This document shows, piece after piece, positions 1 to 8,823 of a stretch of 64,000 nucleotides of DNA. Below the pieces are notes generated by a model. The model did not search any database. It had not been told where the DNA came from and saw only the letters and a list, made by a program, of their open reading frames with translations. Position 1 is the first letter of the stretch; every line of letters starts with the position of its first letter. Source of the stretch: an uncultured bacterium (lineage in GTDB: Bacteria > Verrucomicrobiota > Kiritimatiellia > CAIKKV01 > CAIJXV01); assembly GCA_903824675.1 (NCBI GenBank), contig CAIJXV010000101.1, positions 1 to 64,000 on the forward strand, in the 5' to 3' direction. The translations under genes were made by a program, and so were the position numbers.

Positions 1-597
1 GGCGCATCCCATCGCTTCATTCCCCCGGCCACCCCCAATGCCCATGCCGATGTCGAAAGCTTTCACAGCTTCATCGAATCGGAATTCTTGGACCTGGAAC
101 CCTTTCACTCCCGTCGTGACTTCTTTACCAAGGTCACCACCTATCAACGGTGGTGGAACTTTGGCCGTCCCAATTATTCAAAAGGCCAGATCACTCCCGC
201 TGAATTCTTACGGGCCAAAATCTTCGATCCCGCAGCCTTGCTCCTCGATCCCCTTGACCTCGATGCCCATTCCCGTACTATCTCTTCCGCCCCGCCTTCC
301 CCCGGCCGGGTGGGTCAGGAGGGACCTGCCTTGCCCGCGAAGGTCGTTAAGGGTTTATCTGACCCACACCAGCCAGGCGCTGGAGCGACGCCTGGATCTC
401 CGCCTCAATCTCGTGCAAGTCGTTCAACGGCTTTGCGGGGTCCATCACCGGCACAGGAACCCCGGTGGCCGGGTCCATATCCACTGCTCCGTAGATCGCC
501 GCCGTGTCACTTCCCCGGAGAATCCGTTCGTAGGCGTCTCCACTATTGTAGTGCCAGAATTCATATGGATATGTTACGAACCCGGAATGAGCCATGA
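1..597 (+). CDS. DDE/integrase-core transposase, C-terminal part (5' end outside window)
   Basis: The reading frame is open from base 1, so the N-terminal part lies outside the window. The first 110 or so residues read like the end of an rve-type (IS3/IS481-like) transposase: a sequence of the type IPPATPNAHADVESFHSFIE, whose Glu-containing stretch matches the third acidic catalytic residue of the DDE triad, followed by the typical Tyr-Asn-Trp-rich end (TTYQRWWNFGRPNYSKG). After roughly base 330 the frame runs antisense over the 3' end of the dipeptidase gene and loses any transposase character, so the natural stop has probably been lost. It is likely a remnant of an insertion sequence rather than an active copy. 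Confidence 0.6.
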   Translation, partial: GASHRFIPPATPNAHADVESFHSFIESEFLDLEPFHSRRDFFTKVTTYQRWWNFGRPNYSKGQITPAEFLRAKIFDPAALLLDPLDLDAHSRTISSAPPSPGRVGQEGPALPAKVVKGLSDPHQPGAGATPGSPPQSRASRSTALRGPSPAQEPRWPGPYPLLRRSPPCHFPGESVRRRLHYCSARIHMDMLRTRNEP

Positions 598-1270
598 TCG
601 CCGTGATGTCCTCGCGATTCTGCTGCGCCGCCGCACTGATGAACGGGGACGTCATAGGAGTCCGCTCGCTTATTTCGAGATATGGACCGCCCCGGTCCAC
701 GTCCTGTCCCGTCCTCCGATCCAGCACGGAAATGTCGATCGCGCTGCCGGACATGTGCGTGCCGATCTTCGGCATCTGCGCCGTAAGTGTCATGACCCGC
801 TTGAACATGAAGGCCGGATCGGGTAACCGCCCCTCTAGCTCCCAGAGAACTTTCGTGAGTATGGCATCGAACACCGCCGGTGTCCGCCCGATAAACTTCT
901 GCATTGTTCGATTCCGAAAGCCGTCCTCCACTTTCAGCACCCATCCCCGCCGGTTCATCTCCTGTGCCGCATTGAGGAACCCGCGGATCTGCCCTTGGCG
1001 TAGAAAAAACAGTCGCGGCAGGCCCTTTACATGAGGCTGGCTTGAGAATGCCACCTCCACATTCGCCTCGGCCGCCGCCGGGGCGAGAGGCACGAGTTTC
1101 TCCCCACACTCGATCACCGGAAACGCCATGACGCGCATCATGAAGTCATGAGCCTCATCCAACCGACTCGTCCAGTATGCTCTCCGCTTTCTTTCGTCGT
1201 CAAACATCTTGTCCTCATCTTTGCTTCCGCCGAAGCGAATCCTCGAGGGGTTATTTGAGCTTTCCCCCAC
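347..1270 (-). CDS. D-alanyl-D-alanine dipeptidase, VanX/DdpX-like (peptidase M15D)
   Basis: A 307-residue protein of the zinc peptidase family M15, subfamily D. These enzymes split D-Ala-D-Ala dipeptides: VanX in glycopeptide resistance, DdpX in peptidoglycan recycling. The metal-binding and catalytic motifs are visible: THMSGSAIDISV (His and Asp zinc ligands of the SxHxxGxAxD motif, with Thr in place of Ser) and EFWHYNSGD (catalytic Glu and third zinc ligand His). No clear signal peptide is seen, which suggests a cytoplasmic enzyme. No vanH/vanA-like genes are nearby, so a cell-wall turnover role is more likely than resistance. It stands alone, between a transposase remnant and a gene-free stretch. 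An in-frame Met at residue 22 is an alternative start. Confidence 0.8.
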   Translation of the reverse strand: MGESSNNPSRIRFGGSKDEDKMFDDERKRRAYWTSRLDEAHDFMMRVMAFPVIECGEKLVPLAPAAAEANVEVAFSSQPHVKGLPRLFFLRQGQIRGFLNAAQEMNRRGWVLKVEDGFRNRTMQKFIGRTPAVFDAILTKVLWELEGRLPDPAFMFKRVMTLTAQMPKIGTHMSGSAIDISVLDRRTGQDVDRGGPYLEISERTPMTSPFISAAAQQNREDITAIMAHSGFVTYPYEFWHYNSGDAYERILRGSDTAAIYGAVDMDPATGVPVPVMDPAKPLNDLHEIEAEIQASLQRLAGVGQINP

Positions 1271-1927
1271 CCATTGGACAGGTATTGGGTTAAATTAAGC
1301 CATAGGTTTTAGGTTGTCCACCTCCGTTTTTCAGAGTGAGCTTTGGGGCTGGGAGGAGCCCCCTCTCCGATTCGAGAATGGGCCTTAAAGCTCGTCGGAG
1401 GACCGACTAAGTGGTCACCGACCAAGGGGTCAGTCCTAATAATAGCAAATAAAATCATCAGGGTGTATCCGCCTCCCTCTTCCGCTCCAGGCGTGATACC
1501 TGCCGCGCCGGTGAGGGGTCTGTGCGCACATGGGCCATGGCCTGGCGGATCTGATAGGCTACAATACCGATCCCGTGCCCGTAGAGTCTTCGGAGGACAG
1601 GCTGCTCCGGTGTTTTGTATTTCAATGATGCTGTAAGGTAAGAGTAGCCCATGGGAACAAGATAGCCCTTCCATTGCCCTCGTGCTGACTCGGACGTGCA
1701 GGTGGTTGGTTGCTTCTCTCAAGACCAATTAACACATGTATCCGTTGTTGCCTCGTTTTCTCAGATTCGCCGATTAGCACTTGCAATTCTCGGATATGGC
1801 CCGGGTTGGATGATTCCATGGATCCCTTAAAAAAACTTAAAAAATTGCAATCAAATGATTGACGTGGGTGGGGCCAAGTGCTAGAAATTAAAGCGAAAAG
1901 GCAACCAATACCATCAGGTGTTTACAA
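1271..1927. other. intergenic stretch upstream of the dcw operon
   Basis: No convincing gene is seen in these 657 bases. Short open frames exist on both strands, but none resembles a known protein. Several small hairpins are present, for example ggggct at 1345-1350 pairing with agcccc at 1357-1362, and a dyad around 1398-1440. The right end carries the predicted promoter of mraZ. Confidence 0.5.
1859..1887 (+). promoter_or_regulatory. predicted sigma-70 promoter of the dcw operon
   Basis: TTGACG at 1859-1864 and TAGAAA at 1882-1887 are separated by 17 bases, close to the consensus housekeeping promoter. The spacer contains the G-rich run GTGGGTGGGGC (1864-1874). MraZ of other bacteria binds repeated TGGG-type sites in this position, so autoregulation is possible, but the spacing of the repeats does not match the known boxes exactly. 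Confidence 0.4.
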
Positions 1928-2431
1928 GTGTCGCCAAAAAATACAGAAGAAACACAGGAACAGATCGTGAGACCGGCTGACATTACCCCGGCCCGGGTGG
2001 GTCTGTTTATCGGTGTTTTTAACCATGCGCTCGACTCCAAGAAGCGTTTGACGATTCCCTTGGAATGGCGCGGGCAGGTGGGTGAACCGGAAAGCCTGTT
2101 TGTGGCGCCGATTCACGGACAATGCCTCTATGCCCTAGCGGCGCGGGAAATGATCCGCCGCTTGGGGGCTAATCGGGGACATTCGGTGACCGATCCCGAT
2201 TTTGCGGCCGCCGATCGTATTCTCGGTTCGCAGGCGGAACTGATTGCCTGGGATAGCCAGGGACGGATTCGGCTCCGGGACGATTTATTGGCACATGCGC
2301 AACTGGCGGACCAGGTGGTCCTGGTGGGCGCATTTGATCGAATCGAATTATGGAACCCCCGGGCATGGGAGAAGCATCGCGCCTCTGAGGAGGGCGAACC
2401 CGGGGATGCAGCGCGCCGATTGGGATTCTAG
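1928..2431 (+). CDS. mraZ: Transcriptional regulator MraZ
   Basis: A 167-residue MraZ, the DNA-binding regulator at the head of dcw operons. It is built from two SpoVT/AbrB-like halves, the first around the VFNHALDSKKRLTIPLEWR segment and the second around ELIAWDSQGRIRLRDDLLAH. It forms ring-shaped oligomers that bind the mra promoter and usually repress it. The start is GTG with AGGTG seven bases upstream. An N-terminal extension of about 25 residues makes it longer than the usual 143 or so. It is the first gene of the cell-wall operon, and rsmH follows after 246 bases. Confidence 0.93.
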   Translation: MSPKNTEETQEQIVRPADITPARVGLFIGVFNHALDSKKRLTIPLEWRGQVGEPESLFVAPIHGQCLYALAAREMIRRLGANRGHSVTDPDFAAADRILGSQAELIAWDSQGRIRLRDDLLAHAQLADQVVLVGAFDRIELWNPRAWEKHRASEEGEPGDAARRLGF

Positions 2432-2677
2432 CAAGCCGCCGGTGATGGGCGGCGGTGGAGGTAGGTGGGGCCATGAAATGGTCAGGTGTGTCTTTCTTTA
2501 TGCGGATGACCGGTTGTCTTTCGGGCGGTCCCGGGGTTCATTGGCTCAGTGTGCCGGAACAGAAAAAAGATTCTTTTTCGGACATTCTGGAACTTAACAC
2601 GATCGGGCGGCGTCCCCTGCGTATTTCCAGCACGGTCGTCAAGGAACAGGGCTTGCCCGTGCCGGGGGGGCTTTCGC
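2432..2677 (+). other. spacer between mraZ and rsmH with a weak open frame
   Basis: This 246-base gap is long for the otherwise tightly packed operon. An open frame from about 2455 to 2703 could encode a short basic peptide that overlaps the start of rsmH, and the rsmH frame itself is open upstream of its start. Neither shows a recognisable family. Confidence 0.3.
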
Positions 2678-3598
2678 ATGCACCAGTCCGTTCTGGTCGA
2701 TGAGGTTTGGGAAGGGCTTGCGCCCCGGGCGGGCGGTCGATACATCGATGCGACCGCCGGGGGCGGGGGGCACACCCGGAGTTGGTTGGAGCGGACAGGG
2801 GGCGCGATCGAGGTCTTGTTGTTGGATCGCGACCCGGCCGTGGCGGGGACGGTGGGTGAAGCCTTGCGCGAGTGGCCGGGCGCCTGGCGGCTGACGATCG
2901 GCAATTTTGAGCGGGTGGAAGAGTTGGCAACGGCGGCGGGGTTTACGGCGGTCGACGGCATTCTCTTCGACTTGGGATTATCGTCGAACCAGTTGGACGA
3001 TCCCGCGCGCGGGTTCAGTTTTCAGACGGACGGCCCTTTGGATATGCGGATGAATCTGGAACAGGGCCGGACGGCAGCGGATTGGGTGAACGAATTGTCC
3101 GTGGAGGAGTTGGCGGATGTGTTCTGGCGCTACGGCGAGGAAACGGAATCACGGGCGATTGCCCGGGAGATTGGCCGGATCCGGACGGGAACGCCGTTTC
3201 GGAGCACTGCGCAACTGGCGGAGGTGATTATGCGGACCAAGCGTGGCCGGCGTCGGATCCATCCAGCGACCCAGTGTTTCCAAGCTCTGCGGATTGCTGT
3301 CAATGGCGAATTGACCGCGTTGGAACGGGGTCTGGACGGCGCGTTGCGCTTGTTAAAGCCGGGCGGGCGGGTGGCGGTGATTTCCTTCCACAGCCTGGAG
3401 GACCGGCGAGTCAAGCAGTGTCTGGCCCGGCATGCGGGACGCTGGGAATCTTTACAGGCGGGTGGACAGGCCTGGGTGGGGGAGGCTCCCCCGGTGCGGC
3501 TGGTGACCCGAAAACCGCGGATTCCGACCGAGGAGGAAAGTCGGCAGAATCCCCGCGCGCGATCGGCAAAATTAAGGATAGCGGAAAGGAATGGTTGA
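2678..3598 (+). CDS. rsmH: 16S rRNA (cytosine1402-N4)-methyltransferase RsmH
   Basis: A 306-residue RsmH (MraW), which methylates N4 of C1402 in 16S rRNA using S-adenosylmethionine. The start at the MHQSVLVDEV peptide matches the family's usual N-terminus. The SAM-binding loop DATAGGGGHTR lies at residues 24-34, and further family blocks are DLGLSSNQLDDPARGFSF, PATQCFQALRIAVNGEL and ISFHSLEDRRVKQ. The frame is open upstream to 2549, but those residues do not belong to the family. Position two in the operon, followed four bases later by ftsL, is the standard order. Confidence 0.95.
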   Translation: MHQSVLVDEVWEGLAPRAGGRYIDATAGGGGHTRSWLERTGGAIEVLLLDRDPAVAGTVGEALREWPGAWRLTIGNFERVEELATAAGFTAVDGILFDLGLSSNQLDDPARGFSFQTDGPLDMRMNLEQGRTAADWVNELSVEELADVFWRYGEETESRAIAREIGRIRTGTPFRSTAQLAEVIMRTKRGRRRIHPATQCFQALRIAVNGELTALERGLDGALRLLKPGGRVAVISFHSLEDRRVKQCLARHAGRWESLQAGGQAWVGEAPPVRLVTRKPRIPTEEESRQNPRARSAKLRIAERNG

Positions 3599-3601
3599 AG
3601 A

Positions 3602-3991
3602 ATGGCACGAAAAAATCGCAAGAAAAACGAACAGGGATTTCTCTTCCCGGTTCCCTTGGCCCTGACCCTTTTAGCGGTGGCGTTGTTGGCGTTATTTCAT
3701 ATCTGCCTCAAGGCGCGGGCCGATGCCTTGGGCCGTGAAATCAAGGCGCTGGAAGCGCGTCGGGTGGTTTTGCGGGACCAGCTTAAAAAAGAGGAGGGCG
3801 AATGGTCCCTGTTGCGCTCTCCAGCCCGGGTTGAAGCCGCTCTGCGGGAACATGGCCTGGTGATGGCCTGGCCCCGTCGGGATCAGATTGTCCGCATCAT
3901 TTGTGCCCCCGCCTCCGGGCGTGCGCGCCGTCTCGAACCCTCCCAACCCCTGCAATACGCCCAGGTCCAGAAAGTCGTAATGAATGACTGA
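3602..3991 (+). CDS. ftsL: Cell division protein FtsL-like
   Basis: A 129-residue small bitopic membrane protein in the usual ftsL position between rsmH and ftsI. It has a basic cytoplasmic start (MARKNRKKNEQ), one membrane helix around residues 14-35, and a coiled-coil segment (about 38-65) followed by a short domain. FtsL forms a periplasmic coiled coil with FtsB and helps activate FtsW/FtsI at the septum. Sequence conservation in this family is poor, so the call rests on architecture and location. It overlaps ftsI by eight bases, suggesting translational coupling. A matching FtsB-like gene lies at 28668-28961. Confidence 0.8.
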   Translation: MARKNRKKNEQGFLFPVPLALTLLAVALLALFHICLKARADALGREIKALEARRVVLRDQLKKEEGEWSLLRSPARVEAALREHGLVMAWPRRDQIVRIICAPASGRARRLEPSQPLQYAQVQKVVMND

Positions 3992-5705
3992 TCGTGATCG
4001 AAACATCCGGCTGGAGTGGCTGGCCCTGGCCCTCGCCCTGGCCTTCGCCGGATTGGTGGTTCGATTGGTGTATCTGCATCTCTTGACCGATGAAACGATA
4101 CGCCAATCGGTGGAGGATAAAGGGACGATCGTCAAGCCGATTTTAACCGGACGGGGCCGGATTCTAGAGGGAAGTAAAGCGGGTAACATCGTGGCGTTGA
4201 ATGTGGGGATGTTCGATTTATGCGCCGATCCGGCGCTTTTGGCCAAGAGCAATCTCACCGGCCAGGTCGCCTCCTCGCTGGGGACGGTGTTAGGGGTGAC
4301 TTCGGAGGAGTTGCGGGGCCGGTTGAATCATCCTGAGAAACGGTTTGCCTATGTGGCCCGGCAAGTGCCGGACGATTTGGTCCACCAGATCATGGATCTC
4401 AAAACCCCGGGTATTTTTACGCGGGAGACCACTTTGCGTCGCTATCCCCAAGGGGGCACGATGTGTCATGCCCTGGGTTTTTCAAATCTCGAGGGAGTGG
4501 GGTCGGCCGGGGTTGAATTGATTGCCGATAAATATCTCAAGGGTTCGGAAGGTTTTCTGGAGAGCCGTCTGGATGGTCGCCGGCGGGAGATGTACGGCTG
4601 GCGGGTTCAGGATATTCAGCCACAGGAGGGGGCGGATGTCTATCTGACCCTGGATGAAAATGTTCAATATATGGTTGAAATGGCTCTGGACCGGGCGATG
4701 GAGAAACATCGGGCCCGGGGTGCCTGGGCGATTGTCCAACGCATCCGGACCGGGGAAATCCTGGCCCTGGCCAATCGGCCCAATTTTGATTTGAATGAGT
4801 TCCGAACCGCCCGTCCCGAACAGATGTTAAACCGGGCGATTGGACAAGTGTATGAGCCCGGATCGACGTTCAAGGTGGTGGCAATTGCCGGCGCCTTGAA
4901 CGAAGGGATTATCACCACCAACCAGATATTCAACACCGAAAACGGGCGGTGGTCCTACATGGGCAAGATCCTTCGGGATTATCATCCGTATTCCCAGCTC
5001 ACCGTGTCGGATGTGTTTAAAAAATCCAGCAACATCGGTACGGCCAAGATCGCCATCCAGTTGGGCAATGAGCGATTTTACAAGTATCTCAAGGGGTTCA
5101 GCATCGGACACAAGACGGGGGTGGACCTTCCGGGCGAGGAGGCGGGACTGCTGACGCCGGTTGAAAAGTGGTCTGGGATCAGCGTGTCGCGAATCGCCAT
5201 CGGGCAAGGGGTGGCGGTGACGGCCTTGCAGATGTTGGGGGTGGCGAATGCCGTGGCGAATGACGGTTTTCTGATGAAGCCCTATCTCATCCGTCGGGTG
5301 GTTGCGAAGGATGGCACTGTTCTTTATAAAGGCGCGCCGGAAGTCATGGGCCGTCCGATTCGCGGAGATACGGCCCAAAAAATGCGGGACCTGATGGCGC
5401 GCGTAACCGAACCCGGCGGCACCGGCACCAAGGGGGCGATTGAGGGTTACCAGGTGGGCGGGAAAACCGGAAGTGCCCAGAAACCGACGGCCGGCGGTTA
5501 TTCGGAAACCGATTACATGGCCACCTTTGTCGGCTTTCTGCCGGTACAAAACCCGGAAATCAGCATCATTGTGACGGTGGATGAGCCACAGCCTTTTCAT
5601 ACAGGGGGGCTTGTCGCGGCGCCGATTTTCAAGGAAATCGCCGAACAAGCCGTGCGGTATCTGGATATTTCCCCTTCGGCGCAGACGGGGTTGGCCGGAC
5701 CTTAA
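3984..5705 (+). CDS. ftsI: Peptidoglycan transpeptidase, FtsI/PBP3 class B penicillin-binding protein
   Basis: A 573-residue class B penicillin-binding protein that crosslinks septal peptidoglycan. One N-terminal membrane helix spans about residues 11-32. The dimerisation domain is followed by the transpeptidase domain with all three active-site motifs: STFK at 294-297 (nucleophile Ser294), SSN at 348-350 and KTG at 494-496. The length fits FtsI/SpoVD-type enzymes, but no PASTA domains follow. It lies in the dcw operon between ftsL and murE, and is the partner of the FtsW glycosyltransferase encoded at the end of the same operon. Confidence 0.94.
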   Translation: MTDRDRNIRLEWLALALALAFAGLVVRLVYLHLLTDETIRQSVEDKGTIVKPILTGRGRILEGSKAGNIVALNVGMFDLCADPALLAKSNLTGQVASSLGTVLGVTSEELRGRLNHPEKRFAYVARQVPDDLVHQIMDLKTPGIFTRETTLRRYPQGGTMCHALGFSNLEGVGSAGVELIADKYLKGSEGFLESRLDGRRREMYGWRVQDIQPQEGADVYLTLDENVQYMVEMALDRAMEKHRARGAWAIVQRIRTGEILALANRPNFDLNEFRTARPEQMLNRAIGQVYEPGSTFKVVAIAGALNEGIITTNQIFNTENGRWSYMGKILRDYHPYSQLTVSDVFKKSSNIGTAKIAIQLGNERFYKYLKGFSIGHKTGVDLPGEEAGLLTPVEKWSGISVSRIAIGQGVAVTALQMLGVANAVANDGFLMKPYLIRRVVAKDGTVLYKGAPEVMGRPIRGDTAQKMRDLMARVTEPGGTGTKGAIEGYQVGGKTGSAQKPTAGGYSETDYMATFVGFLPVQNPEISIIVTVDEPQPFHTGGLVAAPIFKEIAEQAVRYLDISPSAQTGLAGP

Positions 5706-5707
5706 GA

Positions 5708-7210
5708 ATGGAGTTGGATTTACGGATGAATACGGTGGCGCGGACGATATCATGGGAAGAATTGGTCAAGGATTTGGATGGGGCAACCATCCGGGGAACG
5801 GTGGATTGCGCCGTGACTGGGCTCGCTTACGATTCCCGCCGGGTTCGGCCGGGTTACGTGTTTGTCGCCTTGGCGGGGCAGGTGGTTGATGGACATGAGT
5901 TTGTCGAGGATGCGATCAACCGGGGGGCGGTGGCGGTCGTGGCCGAGCGGGACGTGCGGTTTCGCCGGGAAATAGCGCTGATCCGGGTGGCCGACAGCCG
6001 CCGGGCACTGGCCCATCTGGCCGCCCGGTTTTACCAGGAACCGAGCCGACGGTTGACCACGATCGGGGTCACCGGGACCAATGGGAAAACGTCGACGACA
6101 TTTATGGTCCGGTCCCTGCTGGGTTCCATCGGGCCGGCACCCGGCTTGATTGGAACCGTTCAATATATCATCGGGGAACGCCTTCTGCCCGCCAGTCGGA
6201 CGACGCCGGAATCGCTGGATTTGCAAGAGATGTTCGCCCAGTTGATTCAGGCCGGGGTTCCGTCCGTGGTGTTCGAGGTCTCTTCGCACGCCCTGAGTCA
6301 GCACCGGGTCGATGACGTTTGTTTCGATGTGGGAGTTTTCACCAATCTAACCCGGGACCATCTCGACTACCATCACACGATGGACGCTTATTTTGACGCC
6401 AAGCAGGAACTGTTTCGCATGCTGGGCCGGCAGGGGAAAAAAGCGGCGGCCGTGATCAATGCGGACGATCCCCGGTCCTCCCGTCTGCGGGACGGCATCG
6501 ATCCTTCCGTGAAGGTTGTGACCTATGGGTTGAAACCGGGGGCGAACATCCGGGCCGAGGACATTCAGCTCTCCTTGGAGGGCAGCCGGTTTCGGTTGGT
6601 GACCCCGTGGGGTGCGGGTGAGGCGCGGTTGAGTTTGTTGGGCCGTTTCAACGTCTCGAACGCCCTGGCGGCGGCCGGGGCAGCGGGAGTGCTGGGCATG
6701 CCGTTCGACCGGATTATCGCGGGATTGGCGCACATGCCCCAGGTTCCCGGCCGGTTGGAGCTGGTCTCGGGCGAGAAGACCGGCTACCGGGTTTTTGTCG
6801 ATTACGCCCACACCGATGATGCCCTGACGAATGCCCTGCAGACCTTGCGTGAAATCACATCCGGTCGCCTGCTGGTGATTTTCGGGTGTGGTGGAAACCG
6901 GGATCGGAGCAAGCGGCCCTTGATGGGCGCCGTGGCGTCCCAGTTGGCGGATGTGTCGATTTTAACCTCCGACAATCCGCGCAAAGAGAATCCACAAACC
7001 ATCATCGAAGAGATTCGCGTCGGTTTCGAACCGGGATCCCGGGTGGAGGTGGTGGAAGATCGGGCGCAGGCCATCGCCCGCGGATTTGAGCTGGCCCGGC
7101 CGGGCGACAGTGTGCTGATCGCGGGCAAAGGTCATGAAAGCTCACAGGAATTTGAGAACACGAGAGTCCCCTTTGACGATCGCCAAATGGCGCGGGAGTT
7201 GTTGCGATGA
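5708..7210 (+). CDS. murE: UDP-N-acetylmuramoyl-L-alanyl-D-glutamate--2,6-diaminopimelate ligase MurE
   Basis: A 500-residue Mur ligase adding the third stem-peptide residue to UDP-MurNAc-L-Ala-D-Glu in the cytoplasm. The ATP-binding loop GTNGKT is at residues 123-128. The DNPR motif at 422-425 marks enzymes specific for meso-diaminopimelate rather than lysine, and the central block FTNLTRDHLDYHHTM is typical. The start ATG comes two bases after the ftsI stop; an in-frame Met seven codons later is an alternative. It overlaps the upstream-extended murF frame, but the true murF start lies about 150 bases downstream. Confidence 0.95.
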   Translation: MELDLRMNTVARTISWEELVKDLDGATIRGTVDCAVTGLAYDSRRVRPGYVFVALAGQVVDGHEFVEDAINRGAVAVVAERDVRFRREIALIRVADSRRALAHLAARFYQEPSRRLTTIGVTGTNGKTSTTFMVRSLLGSIGPAPGLIGTVQYIIGERLLPASRTTPESLDLQEMFAQLIQAGVPSVVFEVSSHALSQHRVDDVCFDVGVFTNLTRDHLDYHHTMDAYFDAKQELFRMLGRQGKKAAAVINADDPRSSRLRDGIDPSVKVVTYGLKPGANIRAEDIQLSLEGSRFRLVTPWGAGEARLSLLGRFNVSNALAAAGAAGVLGMPFDRIIAGLAHMPQVPGRLELVSGEKTGYRVFVDYAHTDDALTNALQTLREITSGRLLVIFGCGGNRDRSKRPLMGAVASQLADVSILTSDNPRKENPQTIIEEIRVGFEPGSRVEVVEDRAQAIARGFELARPGDSVLIAGKGHESSQEFENTRVPFDDRQMARELLR

Positions 7211-7362
7211 AACTCCGTCGGTCCCTTCCGCCGCGACAGCGGCCGGAATATCCGCGCGGATTCGCGCACGGGTTCCCTGGCGTGGAACATCAGCGGTGGG
7301 AAGGCGGCCCACGGCCGCCCCGGTCCCGGATTTCGGATGACATTGGCAGAAGGAGTACAACC

Positions 7363-8775
7363 ATGGTCAGATTCAATCCCGAAGAGTTGGCGCGGTGGAG
7401 CCGAGGTGAGTGGATTCCGCATCCGCCGGCAGAGGTGGTGGGGATTACCCAGGACACCCGTGCGTTGAATCCCGGCGCCCTGTATGTGGCGTTGGAGGGG
7501 GAACGATTCGATGGCCACCAATTCCTCGACCGGGCCTTTCAACTGGAAGCTGCCGCCGCCCTGGTCCGACGCGATAATCCGTATCTGCCCGAGTCCCCGG
7601 CTTACCCGCTGCTGATGGTGGATGATCCGGCGGATGCGCTCCAGGCGATCGCCGCCGCCTACCGGCGTCAGGTGGCGATTTCCTCCGTTGCGGTGACCGG
7701 CAGTGTCGGTAAAACCACGGTGAAGGATCTGATTGCTGATCTGCTGAGTGCCCGACTGCCCACCGCGCGAACCCGCGGCAATTTTAACAACGCCGTGGGC
7801 GTGCCCTTGAGTGTCCTGGGGCTGCGTCGCTCTGATGAGGCCGGCGTGTTCGAGGTGGGGATGAATCATCCCGGCGAATTGATGCCCCTCTGCCAGATCG
7901 TGTTGCCCAACTGGGGAGTGATCACGGGGATCGGCCCTGTCCATATCGAATTCTTTGATTCGATCGAAGGAATTGCGTTTGAAAAGAGCGAAGTTTTGCG
8001 CTCCCTGCCCGAGGAGGGCACGGCTGTTTTAAGTCGCGATTGCCCGTTCTTTGAACTCCTTGCGGCGCAGGCCCCCGGGCCGGTCTTGACGGTTTCGCTG
8101 GAACAGGAAGCCGACTACCAATGCCTGGAATCGGCGATGGGGCCCACGGGGATGACCGCCTTGATCCTGGAGCGTCGGACGGGCGAGCGGCATGAAATCT
8201 TCATCCCCTTGATGGGGCGGCACCACATCGCCAATGCGATGCTGGCCATCGCGGTGGCGCGGGGGCATGAGGTGGCCTGGCATGACATCGTGGATATTTT
8301 GCGCCGCTTTAAATCGGCGCCCATGCGCTGGGAACGGCAGGTCGTGGGGTCGGTCACTTTCATCAATGATGCTTACAATGCCAATCCCCTGAGCATGCGG
8401 GCGGCCATCGAGGCTTTCCAGGCGGGAACCGGACCGGGGCGTCGCTGGTTGGTGGTGGGGGGGATGTTGGAATTGGGCCGGCACGAAGAGGCCGAACATC
8501 TTGCGTTGGGCCATTTCCTGGCCGCTCAGGATTGGGCGGGCGTCATCACGGTGGGCGAATTGGGTGAAACGCTGGCCGAGGGCGCCCGGGCGGCGGGATT
8601 CCGGACGACGGCCCTGTTTGTCTGTGAAGAGGCGGAACAGGCGGCCGCCGTGTTGCAGGAACGGATTCGTCCCGGGGACCAGGTGCTCATGAAAGCGTCC
8701 CGGGGGATTCGGCTCGAGGATGTTTTACAGGCCTATCGGATGGGTGGCCGGGTGCCCGAAGCCGTGCCCGCCTGA
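7363..8775 (+). CDS. murF: UDP-N-acetylmuramoyl-tripeptide--D-alanyl-D-alanine ligase MurF
   Basis: A 470-residue Mur ligase that joins D-Ala-D-Ala to the UDP-MurNAc tripeptide, completing the pentapeptide precursor. The P-loop GSVGKT sits at residues 113-118, and the blocks FEVGMNHPGE and NDAYNANPLSMRAAI are characteristic of MurF. The frame is open back to 7207, but a good ribosome binding site (AGAAGGAG, 7348-7355) precedes the ATG at 7363, and the 52 extra upstream residues are proline- and arginine-rich and unlike MurF. It is followed by mraY after 48 bases. Confidence 0.94.
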   Translation: MVRFNPEELARWSRGEWIPHPPAEVVGITQDTRALNPGALYVALEGERFDGHQFLDRAFQLEAAAALVRRDNPYLPESPAYPLLMVDDPADALQAIAAAYRRQVAISSVAVTGSVGKTTVKDLIADLLSARLPTARTRGNFNNAVGVPLSVLGLRRSDEAGVFEVGMNHPGELMPLCQIVLPNWGVITGIGPVHIEFFDSIEGIAFEKSEVLRSLPEEGTAVLSRDCPFFELLAAQAPGPVLTVSLEQEADYQCLESAMGPTGMTALILERRTGERHEIFIPLMGRHHIANAMLAIAVARGHEVAWHDIVDILRRFKSAPMRWERQVVGSVTFINDAYNANPLSMRAAIEAFQAGTGPGRRWLVVGGMLELGRHEEAEHLALGHFLAAQDWAGVITVGELGETLAEGARAAGFRTTALFVCEEAEQAAAVLQERIRPGDQVLMKASRGIRLEDVLQAYRMGGRVPEAVPA

Positions 8776-8823
8776 TTCGAGGGGAATGCCATCGCGTAAA
8801 GGACGAGAGGAGTCGGAGCGTTC

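Noticed and set aside
1309-1819. Short open frames upstream of mraZ on both strands
   Set aside because: No family match, no ribosome binding sites and mutual overlap; more likely non-coding or very old remnants.
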